This document shows, piece by piece, positions 42,751 to 51,895 of a DNA stretch of 64,000 nt. How positions within the stretch are numbered: position 1 is the first letter of the stretch; every line of letters starts with the position of its first letter. Position numbers and translations under genes: made by a program. This stretch comes from an uncultured Eubacteriales bacterium. GTDB lineage: Bacteria > Bacillota > Clostridia > HGM11514. The DNA lies in the NCBI GenBank assembly GCA_902492655.1, contig CABUMF010000001.1, positions 1 through 64,000 on the forward strand, in the 5' to 3' direction. Below the pieces are notes generated by a model that was given only the letters and a program-made list of their open reading frames with translations, had not been told where the DNA came from and ran no database searches.

Positions 42751-42784
42751 TTTGACAAAATGCACAGGAAAAATGTGGTATAAT
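42751..42784 (+). promoter_or_regulatory. Spo0A-type promoter of spoIIE
   Basis: TTGACA (42752-42757) and TATAAT (42779-42784) are perfect hexamers but 21 bp apart rather than 17. The -35 lies in TTTGACAAAA (42751-42760), whose reverse strand reads TTTTGTCAAA, a match to the Spo0A box. The B. subtilis spoIIE and spoIIG promoters have the same long spacer and are activated by Spo0A~P. Confidence 0.75.
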
Positions 42785-42804
42785 TTTTGTATGAGGTGAT
42801 AAAT

Positions 42805-45081
42805 GTGCAACAGGTTACGGTAAAGGGCGCGGTAAGCGCGGCACGAAAGAAGATAGCCTCAAAGGAGGGCAAGCCGGAAAGGATAGCGGCTTTGGGGATA
42901 ATCGCTTTTTTAATTTCAAGGGCGGAAGTGTTTTCATTTGTAACGCCCCTCGGGGTATCGTTTATGGCGGCGGCGTACGAGGGAGGAGCTTTCGGGCTTT
43001 TGCTTCTTGTGGCATCCGTTTTGGGAATGCTAACGGCGGGCACGGGGTATATGTATGTTCCTGCGGCGGTAATGCTTTATTTAATCATGCGCTTTGAGCG
43101 AAAAGGCAGCCGCACCGTTATAACAACCGCCGTTTACGCTTGCGCATCGGTGCTTGTATCGGGCTTGCCGGCGGTGATTTGGCTTGGGGGAAACGCCCTT
43201 GAGATAGTAAGACTTCTCATTTTTGCCACAGCGGCATTTTTCGGGGTGTATGTATTTTCGGTTTTTCTGTCGGTTATCGGGAAACACCGAAGGTGCCTTA
43301 ATTCCGAGGAGATAATATCGTTTTTTATTACTCTTTCCCTTGGGGTTTTGGGACTTCCCTTTGAAAAAATCGGCTATGTTACGCCTATGACCGTGCTGTG
43401 CGGATTTTTCATACTTTCGTCCTCGCTGTCGTCTAGCGTATCGTCTGCGGCAGTGGGGGTTGTGTGCGGCTTTATTCTCGGGTGCAACACCGCCTCACCC
43501 ATGGCTTATATGGGAGTTTGCGCCTTTTGCGGACTTTCCTGCGGAATAATGGGAAGATTTGGAAAAGCAGGATCGGCATCGGCATTTGCGCTTTGCGTTA
43601 TAATAAATGCGTGCATGGCTGAAAGCCCCGAAAAAATAACCTTTTCCTCGCTTGATGCGGCATTGTCGGTGCTTTTGTTTTTTGCTGTGCCGACAAAGGT
43701 ATTCAAGCGTCTTGGGATAAAGGGCGATGGGTCGAGCTTTTGGGGCTTTGAAACCTTCCGCGAAAGATTGAAGCTTTTCTCGGGAGCATTTTCGCAGATT
43801 TCCGAGTCTGTTAAGGCATTTTCGGATTCCTCCCCCAAAATGAGCCGCTTTGATATGTTCGATAAGGCGGCGGATTCAGTGTGCCGAGACTGCAAAAACT
43901 GTTCTCTCTGCTGGCAAAAATACTATAACGATACATACGATATAACCATGAAGTGCTTTCACGAGGTTGATAAAAGGGGAGCGGTTGAGCAAAGCTTTCT
44001 GCCCGACTATTTTAAGGAGCGGTGCTGTGATTGCGAGGGGTTTATACGGAGCATTAACCGAACCTACGAGGAATTTAAGGACGAGCTTTTGTGGAGGGGC
44101 AGACTAAATCGTGCAAAGGAGCTTTCCGCAAACGGCTTTTCCGAGGCGGCAGAGGCGGTTGACAGGCTTTGCGCCGACATTTGCGAGAATGTTTCGTTCA
44201 GTCGGGAGCTTGCGGTGAGCGTAACTGCGGCACTTGAGCGTGAGGGGATATATGTAAAGTCGGCAACGGTTTTCAAAAATCCCTACGGACGGTACGAGGT
44301 GAAGCTGAGCCTTCCCTCATGCGGCGGACGGGACGCCTGCACCCGTGCCGAGCCTGTGATAAGCGAGATTATGGAATGTGGCATGAAAAAGACCTTCGGG
44401 GAATGTATGCTTTGCGAGTGTAATGTAATTTTCAGCGAGGCGAGCCGTATTGCGGTAAAATCGAGCATAGTGGGAGCTGCTGCGGAAGGCGAGGATGTTT
44501 CGGGCGACAGTGCGGTTTCCTGCGATATGCCCGACGGGAACCGCCTGATACTCCTTTGCGACGGCAAGGGCGTTGGAAAGAATGCGAACATGGAAAGCAG
44601 TGAGGCGGTGCGGCTCATATCCAAGCTGATTTTTGCGGGCTTTACCCCCGACAGCGCAGTAAGGCTTGCAAACTCTGCAATGGCGGAGTGCTGTGAGGAA
44701 AGCTACACAACCGTAGATGCGGCGGTAATCAACACCGTAAACGGCACCTGCGTGTTTGTCAAAAACGGGTGCTGTCCCACATTTATAATAAGGGAGGGCG
44801 GCATGGAGAGAGTCGGCTGCACGAACCTTCCCGTCGGAGTGGGCAATGAAACGGAGGTAAATGAGGAATACGGTACGCTACGGTCGGGCGACCGTATAAT
44901 AATGATGAGCGACGGGGTGTACGATGCCTTTGGGAGCGAAAAGACGCTGAAGGCTGAGCTTTTGGATATTTTTGAAAAGAGGAGCGAGGATTTTGCCTCC
45001 GCACTTTTGAAATCCGCCAAGAAACGAAAGGGCAATCGGGACGATATGACAGTCATTTATACCGAAATAATTAATGAATAA
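42805..45081 (+). CDS. spoIIE: Stage II sporulation protein E (SpoIIE phosphatase)
   Basis: 758 residues from a GTG at 42805 with GAGGTG upstream; an in-frame TTG at 42787 lies at the transcription start. About ten N-terminal helices end near residue 290. A Cys-rich central part (CRDCKNCSLCWQKYYNDTYD, ERCCDCEGF) and helical regulatory region follow. The PP2C domain holds SGDSAVSCDMPDGNRLILLC, DGKGVGKNA and the C-terminal GDRIIMMSDGVYDAFG and NRDDMTVIYTEI. It dephosphorylates SpoIIAA to release sigma-F in the forespore. The promoter supports Spo0A control. Confidence 0.95.
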   Translation: MQQVTVKGAVSAARKKIASKEGKPERIAALGIIAFLISRAEVFSFVTPLGVSFMAAAYEGGAFGLLLLVASVLGMLTAGTGYMYVPAAVMLYLIMRFERKGSRTVITTAVYACASVLVSGLPAVIWLGGNALEIVRLLIFATAAFFGVYVFSVFLSVIGKHRRCLNSEEIISFFITLSLGVLGLPFEKIGYVTPMTVLCGFFILSSSLSSSVSSAAVGVVCGFILGCNTASPMAYMGVCAFCGLSCGIMGRFGKAGSASAFALCVIINACMAESPEKITFSSLDAALSVLLFFAVPTKVFKRLGIKGDGSSFWGFETFRERLKLFSGAFSQISESVKAFSDSSPKMSRFDMFDKAADSVCRDCKNCSLCWQKYYNDTYDITMKCFHEVDKRGAVEQSFLPDYFKERCCDCEGFIRSINRTYEEFKDELLWRGRLNRAKELSANGFSEAAEAVDRLCADICENVSFSRELAVSVTAALEREGIYVKSATVFKNPYGRYEVKLSLPSCGGRDACTRAEPVISEIMECGMKKTFGECMLCECNVIFSEASRIAVKSSIVGAAAEGEDVSGDSAVSCDMPDGNRLILLCDGKGVGKNANMESSEAVRLISKLIFAGFTPDSAVRLANSAMAECCEESYTTVDAAVINTVNGTCVFVKNGCCPTFIIREGGMERVGCTNLPVGVGNETEVNEEYGTLRSGDRIIMMSDGVYDAFGSEKTLKAELLDIFEKRSEDFASALLKSAKKRKGNRDDMTVIYTEIINE

Positions 45082-45380
45082 TGAATAGTGAAAAATGAAT
45101 AATGAATAATTAAGGAAACAAATGCTACGCATAAAAAATGAATAATGAATAGTGAATAATTAATAATTAAGGTGCAAATGCTCCGCATTTGAATCATTTG
45201 AATCATTTGAATAAAAGAAAATCGCATAGTGATTTTCTACCACAATTATTCATCATTCATTATTAATTATTAATTATTGAATTGATTTCCATGAAATTTT
45301 GTGTTATAATTAATAGAAGAAAATCGCATAGTGATTTTCCACCACAATTATTCATTATTAATTATTAATTTGTAAAGAGG
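45082..45380. repeat. AT-rich palindromic repeat region (MITE-like)
   Basis: No gene. Tandem AATGAATAATGAATA-type units lead to a hairpin CAAATGC/GCATTTG and three short GAATCATTT direct repeats. Two copies of the hairpin GAAAATCGCATAGTGATTTTC-type unit (GAAAATC/GATTTTC stems, about 45217-45237 and 45319-45339) follow, each continuing into a CCACAATTATTCAT tail that is the inverse of the left-hand ATGAATAATT units. It looks like one complete and one partial copy of a non-coding palindromic element. Confidence 0.65.
45282..45310 (+). promoter_or_regulatory. Promoter of the two-component system
   Basis: TTGATT (45282-45287), 17 bp, TATAAT (45305-45310). It lies between the two copies of the palindromic repeat, so the leader RNA includes the second hairpin. 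Confidence 0.65.
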
Positions 45381-45388
45381 GGTTTTTT

Positions 45389-46690
45389 GTGCTTCGGATG
45401 GAAATTGCGCTGTTTCTGTTGCTTTCGTTTCTGGCGTATGTGTATTTCACGGCGCAGAAGGAGCGGTCGGCACTGCACCAAACCTTTTCGGTGCTTCTTG
45501 TAGCCGCGCTTGCAAATATTTTTCTTGACGGAGTGACGGTTTATACGGTAAACCGCTTAGAGAGCGTTCCTCTGCCGCTAAACGACATTTTGCACAGGCT
45601 GTTTTTAAGCAGTATGGTGTTTGTGATTTATCTTTTTTATCAGTATATCGCAATCCTTTTGGAAACGGAAACCGGCAGACCGAGGCGTCTTGATCTTATA
45701 GCGAAAATATTTCTTGCACTTGCGCTTATCGGCAGCTTTTTCCTTCCTATTTCATATACCGTAACAAAAAACGGCAATTACTCGTCGGGGCCGTATATGC
45801 TTGTGCCGTATATTGCGGTGGCGTTTTATCTTGTGCTGTGCGTCATATTGATGACGGTAAACCGCAAAAGGCTCGATAAAAAGGTGAAGGGTGCAATCGG
45901 GATAGCCCTGATTACGGAGCTTGCGGTCAGCGTGCTTCAGGGGATAAATCACACATGGCTGATAAGCGGAATGGGAATAAGCCTCATGTGCCTTTCGTTT
46001 TACCTTACACTTGAAAATCCCGAGGCGCTTAAGGCAGAGCTTGTGGAGCAGAAGCTGTCGATGCTTTATCTTAAAAGTCAGGTAAATCCTCATTTTCTTT
46101 ATAACACCCTCGATACCATAAGGATACGGGCACAGCTGGGAGGCGACAGCGAGGTTGCGGGACTTCTCATGAAGCTTGTGGAGTTTTTCCGCATGAGCGT
46201 CAAGGTGGACAGCCCAACCGTAACCTTGGACGAGGAGCTTGAGCTTTCGAGGGTTTATATGGAGCTTATGTGTCTTCGGTATCCAGAGCTCGAGTGGGAA
46301 TGTGATGTAGATCCCGATCTTGGCGGAGCGTCGGTTCCGAATTTTATTCTTCAACCGATAGTCGAGAACAGCCTTTTGCACGGGCTGAAAAACAAGGGGT
46401 ATCGTGGGAAGGTTACTATTTTGGCAAAAAGCGTCCCCGAGGGCGTTGAAATTTCGGTACGGGATAACGGATGCGGCTTTCGGGCGGAGGTTAAGGCGAG
46501 GATTGACGAAATGCTTTCGGGCTACGCAAAAAAGCCTCCGAAGCTAAGCGGAAGCAGTATCGGAATACTGAATGTTCAAAAGCGCATAAAGCTTTATTGC
46601 GGAAAAGATTACGGACTTTACTATACAGAGAACGAGGAAGGCGGCGTAACGGCGCACATTTTGTTGCCGCTTTTGGAGGAAGATGAATGA
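45389..46690 (+). CDS. Sensor histidine kinase, LytS/YesM type
   Basis: 433 residues from a GTG at 45389 (GAGGGG upstream). Six or seven hydrophobic helices cover residues 1-205. The His_kinase domain has YLKSQVNPHFLYNTLDTIRI (phospho-His near 228); the ATPase domain has LQPIVENSLLHGLKNKG (N-box), VRDNGCGF (G1) and SSIGILNVQKRIKLYCG (G2). It probably phosphorylates the response regulator encoded next (4-bp overlap). The helical sensor suggests a membrane-borne signal; the ligand is unknown. Confidence 0.92.
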   Translation: MLRMEIALFLLLSFLAYVYFTAQKERSALHQTFSVLLVAALANIFLDGVTVYTVNRLESVPLPLNDILHRLFLSSMVFVIYLFYQYIAILLETETGRPRRLDLIAKIFLALALIGSFFLPISYTVTKNGNYSSGPYMLVPYIAVAFYLVLCVILMTVNRKRLDKKVKGAIGIALITELAVSVLQGINHTWLISGMGISLMCLSFYLTLENPEALKAELVEQKLSMLYLKSQVNPHFLYNTLDTIRIRAQLGGDSEVAGLLMKLVEFFRMSVKVDSPTVTLDEELELSRVYMELMCLRYPELEWECDVDPDLGGASVPNFILQPIVENSLLHGLKNKGYRGKVTILAKSVPEGVEISVRDNGCGFRAEVKARIDEMLSGYAKKPPKLSGSSIGILNVQKRIKLYCGKDYGLYYTENEEGGVTAHILLPLLEEDE

Positions 46691-47442
46691 AAAAACTTCG
46701 GGTACTTTTGGTGGATGACGAGATAACGATAAGGGAGGGCTTCAGAAGGCTCTTCGATTGGGAAGGGCACGGCTGTGAGGTAGTCGGGGAGGCGGCAGAC
46801 GGCATGGAAGCACTTTCAAAGATTGACGCCCTTTCGCCTGACATCACCATAATAGATATAAATATTCCGATCATGAACGGGCTTAAGGTGATAGAGCTTG
46901 CAAGGCTGAAGCATCCCGATACGGCGTTTGTAATAGTGTCGGGGTACGATGATTTTTCATATTGTCGGGAGGCACTTAGGCTCAAAATCGCCGACTATAT
47001 ATTAAAGCCTGTAAACTATGATGAGTTCGGGGCGTGCATAGATAAGCTTAAAATTTCGATGTTCAGGAAGGAAACCTCGGTTGACGATATGCCGAAGGAG
47101 CGTACAATCGTTGGCATCACAAGGTTTTTGCAGGAGCATATGAGCGAGGATCTGAGCCTCAATTCACTTGCGGAGGAGTTTCACTTAAGCCCCGGGTACA
47201 TAAGCCAGCTTTTCAAAAGCGAGATAGGCGTGGGCTTTCTTTCGTATCTTACGGGAATAAGAATCGAGCAGGCGAAGAAGCTTTTGCTTTCAACCGACCT
47301 TTCCGTCACGGAAATATCGTCAAGAGTGGGCTACGGCGATTACAGAGTGTTCACCAAGGTTTTCAAAAAGACGGAAAGCGTAACTCCAACCCGTTTCAGA
47401 CGGGAGTTTTTGATTGGCAGAAGCTCCGACGGCGACCGATAA
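46687..47442 (+). CDS. Response regulator with AraC-type HTH (YesN-like)
   Basis: 251 residues. The receiver domain has LLVDDEITIREGFRRLFDWE, phospho-Asp in SPDITIIDINIPIMNGL near residue 56, and FVIVSGYDDFSYCREAL. The C-terminal AraC HTH has DLSLNSLAEEFHLSPGYISQ and VTEISSRVGYGDYRVFTKVF. It partners the preceding kinase. Targets are not evident; the MATE gene beyond the tRNA is a candidate only by distance. Confidence 0.94.
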   Translation: MKKLRVLLVDDEITIREGFRRLFDWEGHGCEVVGEAADGMEALSKIDALSPDITIIDINIPIMNGLKVIELARLKHPDTAFVIVSGYDDFSYCREALRLKIADYILKPVNYDEFGACIDKLKISMFRKETSVDDMPKERTIVGITRFLQEHMSEDLSLNSLAEEFHLSPGYISQLFKSEIGVGFLSYLTGIRIEQAKKLLLSTDLSVTEISSRVGYGDYRVFTKVFKKTESVTPTRFRREFLIGRSSDGDR

Positions 47443-47484
47443 ATCGAAAATTTAACGAATTTTTGCAAAATTTTAAAATAACGC

Positions 47485-47513
47485 TTGACTTTTCGGTCGG
47501 ATTGTGCTATAAT
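47485..47513 (+). promoter_or_regulatory. Promoter of the tRNA-Pro gene
   Basis: TTGACT (47485-47490), 17 bp, TATAAT (47508-47513), 23 bp upstream of the tRNA 5' end. Confidence 0.75.
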
Positions 47514-47535
47514 ACAAAATGTTGCGAATGAGCAT

Positions 47536-47609
47536 CTGGGTGTAGCGCAGTTTGGTAGCGTGCTTGAATGGGGTTCAAGAGGTCGCAGGTTCAATTCCTG
47601 TCACCCAGA
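47536..47609 (+). tRNA. tRNA-Pro (anticodon GGG)
   Basis: 74 nt. Acceptor CTGGGTG (47536-47542) pairs with CACCCAG (47602-47608), discriminator A. The D arm contains GCGCAGTTTGGTAGCG. The anticodon stem CTTGA/TCAAG holds the loop ATGGGGT, giving anticodon GGG. The T arm is GCAGG-TTCAATT-CCTGT. CCA is not encoded. A T run follows. Confidence 0.93.
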
Positions 47610-47621
47610 TTTTTTCCCGAG

Positions 47622-47666
47622 AAACCGTATAATTGCTTGAAAAACAAGTGATTATGCGGTTTTTCT
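47622..47666 (+). terminator. Terminator downstream of tRNA-Pro
   Basis: A long hairpin of AAACCGTATAATTGCTTG (47622-47639) against CAAGTGATTATGCGGTTT (47645-47662), with a few G-U pairs, followed by TTTCTTG. Confidence 0.75.
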
Positions 47667-47718
47667 TGTAATGCTTTTCAGCATTGCTGATAGTATTTTT
47701 GTCAACGGAGTGTGTTAT

Positions 47719-49053
47719 ATGAAACGGAATTTGACAACGGGCAGTGTGTTTAAGAACATCGTGTATTTTTCATTGCCGTTCTTTTTGTCCTATCTTCTTC
47801 AGACGCTTTACGGCATGGCGGATTTGTTCATAATCGGCAGATTTTGCTCGGTTGCGGACATAACGGCAGTTTCTGTCGGGAGCCAGGTTATGCATATGCT
47901 GACGGTCATGATAGTCGGGCTTGCGATGGGGTCAACGGTTTTGATAGGGCGAAACGTGGGCGGCGAAAACAAACAGGGCATATCCGTTTCAATCGGGAAT
48001 ACGGTTACGCTTTTTGCCGCAGTTTCCGCTGTGATGACGGTTTTGCTTCTCATTTTTGTAAACCCCGTTGTGTCTGTCATGTCAACGCCTGCCGAAGCCG
48101 AAATCGGTGCGGTGGAGTATCTTACGGTCTGCTTTATCGGTATTCCGTCCATAGTGGCGTATAATATCATCAGCTCGATTTTCAGAGGTCTCGGCGATTC
48201 AAAAAGTCCAATGTATTTCGTTGCAATTTCGTGCGTTATAAATATATTGCTCGATTGCGTGTTTATCGGGATTTTTGGTATGGGGCCTCGGGGAGCGGCA
48301 CTCGGAACGGTAATTTCGCAGACGGTGAGCGTTGTGATAGCGGTTTTGGTTATAAGAAAACGGGGCATGGGCATAAGCCTTTCAAGGAAGGATTTTTCTC
48401 CTCAGTCATCCGTTATCCGTCAGATTATGAGAGTAGGACTTCCTGTTTCGCTGCAGGACGGGTTTATTCAGATTGCGTTTTTGGTAATAACCGTAATTGC
48501 GAACAGGCGAGGGCTGTCGGATGCCGCGGCGGTAGGAATAGTAGAAAAGATAATCGGGATTTTCTTTTTGATACCCTCGTCCATGCTTTCCTCCGTTTCG
48601 GCGATTGCGGCTCAGAATTTCGGTGCGGGGAAGGGCGAGCGTTCGAGGCTCACGCTGAAATATGCTTGCGTGCTTTCGGTAGGCTTCGGATTTTTGGTAT
48701 CGGTCATCACGCAGTTTTATCCCGAATTTTTGGTTTCTTTGTTTACCGACGACAGGACGGTTACGCTTTTTGGAGGGCAGTACCTTAAAAGTTATGTGTG
48801 GGATTGCATGGTGGCGGGAGCGTCCTTTTCCTTCAGCGGTTATTTTTGCGCATTGGAGCGGTCGGAAATATCCTTTATTCACAATGTTTTGTCGATTTTG
48901 CTTGTCAGAATACCGGTTGCGTACTTTATGTCGGAAATGTATAAGGCTACGCTTTATCCCATGGGGCTTGCCTCGCCCTTGGGCTCGCTTTTTTCCCTTA
49001 TAATCTGTATGTTTGTGTATTTAAGATACGATAAAAAATGGAGCTGTGTTTAA
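47719..49053 (+). CDS. MATE family efflux transporter
   Basis: 444 residues from the ATG at 47719 (GGAG upstream). Twelve hydrophobic helices in two halves. LYGMADLFIIGRFCSVADIT and GLAMGSTVLIGRNVGGENKQ in the first half and VGLPVSLQDGFIQIAFLVIT in the second are typical MatE repeats. It probably exports cationic drugs or metabolites against Na+ or H+. Confidence 0.93.
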   Translation: MKRNLTTGSVFKNIVYFSLPFFLSYLLQTLYGMADLFIIGRFCSVADITAVSVGSQVMHMLTVMIVGLAMGSTVLIGRNVGGENKQGISVSIGNTVTLFAAVSAVMTVLLLIFVNPVVSVMSTPAEAEIGAVEYLTVCFIGIPSIVAYNIISSIFRGLGDSKSPMYFVAISCVINILLDCVFIGIFGMGPRGAALGTVISQTVSVVIAVLVIRKRGMGISLSRKDFSPQSSVIRQIMRVGLPVSLQDGFIQIAFLVITVIANRRGLSDAAAVGIVEKIIGIFFLIPSSMLSSVSAIAAQNFGAGKGERSRLTLKYACVLSVGFGFLVSVITQFYPEFLVSLFTDDRTVTLFGGQYLKSYVWDCMVAGASFSFSGYFCALERSEISFIHNVLSILLVRIPVAYFMSEMYKATLYPMGLASPLGSLFSLIICMFVYLRYDKKWSCV

Positions 49054-49856
49054 CAGCTCCGTCCTATTTTTTCTCCGTATTTTACGGGGGTTTCTATGTT
49101 GTTTTCCGAATTATTTAAAATATCCTCACGAATAACCGCACGGTCCTTTTCCAAAAGAAGCACAATCGTCGAGCCGCCGAACTCAAACATACCCTTCTCG
49201 TCACCCCTTGAGAATTTGCGGACAGGGTTGTTTGAAATCTTGCCGACCATGAGCGCACCGACTTCTGTTTGGCAAGCGTCCCCGAAATTATCGGTGTGAA
49301 GCAGTGTAACCTCTCTTGAATTTCGGGAAAAAACCTTATAGCTTTCCGAAATCGGCATAACCGTATGGAAAACGCCCTTTATTTTTTTGGGATTTTCCGC
49401 CGTTCCCGAGTCGAAAAAGCAGTACCTGTGATAATTATGAACCGCAAGACGGAAAACCAGGCACTTTCCGCCCCGATATTTTCCCCCGTCGCCGCCTGTA
49501 AGCTCGGACACGGTATAAACCGAGTTTTTTATGAAAAAAACCGATTCGTCATTTATGTCATACACCGTAAGCGCCGAGTCGCATGGGCTTATAAGAGAGG
49601 AAGGCTCGCTGTCGACCGGTCTTTTCCCCGGCAGAATTTTTCTTGTAAAAAAGTCATTAAACGAGCAGTAGCGTCTGTTTTCGTAGTCGCTCATGTCAAT
49701 GTTGTTGCTTTCAATAAAGCGGTTTACATAAAGAGATGAAAGCCTTGTGCTCAGCAAAAGCCCCGAAAGCTTTGTCACGGGTGGCAAAACGAGCGGCTTT
49801 AATATCAGCCTTCCGACAAAAGTGTTGTATAAAAAGTTCTGAATTTTTTCAATCAT
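49050..49856 (-). CDS. psd: Phosphatidylserine decarboxylase proenzyme
   Basis: 268 residues. RYCSFNDFFTRKILPGKRPV and LVFRLAVHNYHRYCFFDSG are conserved, as is VGALMVGKI; the self-cleaving site that generates the pyruvoyl group is FGGSTIVLLLEK near residue 228 (Ser of GST). It converts phosphatidylserine to phosphatidylethanolamine. It overlaps pssA by 4 bp and meets the MATE gene convergently. Confidence 0.95.
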   Translation of the reverse strand: MIEKIQNFLYNTFVGRLILKPLVLPPVTKLSGLLLSTRLSSLYVNRFIESNNIDMSDYENRRYCSFNDFFTRKILPGKRPVDSEPSSLISPCDSALTVYDINDESVFFIKNSVYTVSELTGGDGGKYRGGKCLVFRLAVHNYHRYCFFDSGTAENPKKIKGVFHTVMPISESYKVFSRNSREVTLLHTDNFGDACQTEVGALMVGKISNNPVRKFSRGDEKGMFEFGGSTIVLLLEKDRAVIREDILNNSENNIETPVKYGEKIGRSC

Positions 49857-50482
49857 AATCTACTACCGAATTTTATAAGGCTTATAAACACCGCAATGCC
49901 TATTGATACGAGCACAACCTTGCCGAGTATAGCCGGCTTTCTGATCGGGATATTTATAACAAAGCCGAAGCCGAGCATAAGCATTACGAGCGCCATCATC
50001 ACATCGCTGTAGGCAATGCCGGTTAAAATGTCGATAAGCTTAAACAAAGGGATAACAAGAGCGGAGGTGGTAATGGGGACGCCTCTGAAGCCGCCTCCGA
50101 CAGCTCCGCCGTCCTTTTTAACCTCCTCGAGGACGTTGTAATACCCGAGCCTTATAACGCCTGCAAGAACATAAAAGCTAAGAATCGAGATGCCTAAAAT
50201 CCCGAGATTTTTAACGCCGATGCAGTAAGCAAACACCGCAGGGGCAACGCCGAAGCATACAAGATCGCAAAGCGAGTCGATCTGAACGCCGAAGCTTTTT
50301 GCGTATTTGTCACGCTTAACCTTTCTTGCAATCGAGCCGTCGAACATATCGCAAATGCCCGAAATCATAAGGCAGATAAGAGCCGCCTTGAAGTTTGCCC
50401 CGAAGGACTGAAATATCCCCACAACCGAAAAAATAAGCCCGACATATGTTAAAATAACGGAAGGATTATAATAACCTACCAT
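49853..50482 (-). CDS. pssA: CDP-diacylglycerol--serine O-phosphatidyltransferase
   Basis: 209 residues with several helices. The CDP-alcohol phosphatidyltransferase motif reads DMFDGSIARKVKRDKYAKSF and GVQIDSLCDLVCFGVAPAVF, matching DG(x)2AR(x)8G(x)3D(x)3D. It makes phosphatidylserine, which the adjacent psd product decarboxylates. Confidence 0.95.
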   Translation of the reverse strand: MVGYYNPSVILTYVGLIFSVVGIFQSFGANFKAALICLMISGICDMFDGSIARKVKRDKYAKSFGVQIDSLCDLVCFGVAPAVFAYCIGVKNLGILGISILSFYVLAGVIRLGYYNVLEEVKKDGGAVGGGFRGVPITTSALVIPLFKLIDILTGIAYSDVMMALVMLMLGFGFVINIPIRKPAILGKVVLVSIGIAVFISLIKFGSRL

Positions 50483-50576
50483 TTACAATCTCTCCTAACT
50501 GTTAATATAACTATATAATAACACACTTTCGGAGATATTTCAAGTATTTAATTTAAAATTTCTGAAGCTTTTACTA

Positions 50577-50605
50577 TTGACGTAAATAATCTTTTGTGGT
50601 AAAAT
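50577..50605 (+). promoter_or_regulatory. Promoter of the pyrimidine operon
   Basis: TTGACG (50577-50582), 17 bp, TAAAAT (50600-50605), only about 30 bp before the pyrC start. There is no room for a PyrR-type attenuator, so control must be elsewhere. Confidence 0.75.
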
Positions 50606-50635
50606 ATAAGTATAAAACACGAGGGGGTTATATAA

Positions 50636-51895
50636 TTGAGAACCGTTTTGAAAAATGCAATGGTTTATGCGGACAGCGATTTTGCAAAGCTCGATGTGGC
50701 GATTGAAGACGGCGTAATTGTTGACATTTCCCCGAATGTCGAAGGCGGTACTGTTTTTGATTTTAACAATTTTTATATTTTCCCCGGTTTCGCAGACGTA
50801 CATGTTCATTTGCGTGAACCGGGTTTTTCGTACAAGGAAACGATAAAAACGGGTACGGCGGCTTGCGCAAGGGGAGGCTATACTCATGTACTTTCGATGC
50901 CCAATCTCAATCCCGTTCCCGATTCTTTGGATAATTTGAAGGCTCAGCTTGATATAATCGAGCGGGACGCCTGCATAAGCGTAACGCCGTTTGCGGCTAT
51001 CACAAAGGGGGAGCAAGGTAAGGAGCTGTCGGATTTTTGTGAGCTAGCCCCGTACTGCGCCGGCTTTTCGGATGACGGCAGAGGTGTGCAGAACGAAGCA
51101 ATTATGCTTGAGGCGATGAAGCGCATAAAGAAGCTTGATAAAATATTATCTGCCCATTGTGAGGACAACAGCCTTTTGTACGGAGGGTATATTCATGACG
51201 GGGAATATGCTAAGGCGAACGGTCATAAGGGCATTTCCTCCGAAAGCGAGTGGAGGCAGATTGAGCGTGATATAAGGCTTGCAGAGCAGACCGGCTGTAG
51301 GTATCATGTGTGCCATATATCCTGTAGGGAAAGCGTTGAGCTTATAAGGCAGGCAAAGAAGCGTGGGGTTGACATAACGTGCGAAACCGCACCGCATTAC
51401 CTATGTTTGAACGATTCACAGCTCTCCGATGAGGGAAGGTTCAAAATGAATCCGCCCATTAGGAGCGAGATTGACCGTCTTGCCCTCATAGAAGGTATTA
51501 AGGACGGCACGATTGATATGATAGCGACCGACCATGCGCCCCATTCGGAGGAGGAAAAATCGAGAGGACTGTCGGGAAGCCTTATGGGCATAAGCGGCAT
51601 AGAAACGGCTTTTCCCGTTCTTTATACGGAGCTTGTGCGGAAAAATGTCATTACACTTAAAAAGCTTGTCGAGCTTTTGAATGTAAATCCTCTTAAGCGG
51701 TTCGGCATAGGCGGAAGGCTCAAGGTCGGGGAAAGGGCAAATCTTACGGTGTTTGACTTAAATGATGAATACACCGTTTTGCCGTCGGAATTTCTGTCGA
51801 AGGGGAAGGCGACTCCTTTCTTTGGTAAAAAGGTTTTCGGCAGGTGCATATTGACCGTTGCGGACGGGAAAACAGCGTGGAGGTATAATGTATGA
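50636..51895 (+). CDS. pyrC: Dihydroorotase
   Basis: 419 residues from a TTG at 50636 (GAGGGGG upstream). The metal-binding DVHVHLREPGFSYKETIKTG is class I dihydroorotase; later motifs are HCEDNSL, the second His pair (HVCHISC) and IATDHAPHSEEEKSRGL. It closes carbamoyl aspartate to dihydroorotate. It is the first gene of pyrCKDFEBI. Confidence 0.96.
   Translation: MRTVLKNAMVYADSDFAKLDVAIEDGVIVDISPNVEGGTVFDFNNFYIFPGFADVHVHLREPGFSYKETIKTGTAACARGGYTHVLSMPNLNPVPDSLDNLKAQLDIIERDACISVTPFAAITKGEQGKELSDFCELAPYCAGFSDDGRGVQNEAIMLEAMKRIKKLDKILSAHCEDNSLLYGGYIHDGEYAKANGHKGISSESEWRQIERDIRLAEQTGCRYHVCHISCRESVELIRQAKKRGVDITCETAPHYLCLNDSQLSDEGRFKMNPPIRSEIDRLALIEGIKDGTIDMIATDHAPHSEEEKSRGLSGSLMGISGIETAFPVLYTELVRKNVITLKKLVELLNVNPLKRFGIGGRLKVGERANLTVFDLNDEYTVLPSEFLSKGKATPFFGKKVFGRCILTVADGKTAWRYNV

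Noticed and set aside
42684..43043. N-terminal extension of the FtsW/RodA-like gene to 43043
   Set aside because: The extension runs antisense through the spoIIE promoter and start. GAGGTGAG precedes the ATG at 42683, where SEDS proteins normally begin.
50483..50635. PyrR-type attenuator before the pyrimidine operon
   Set aside because: The promoter lies only about 30 bp before the start codon; there is no terminator/antiterminator pair in between.
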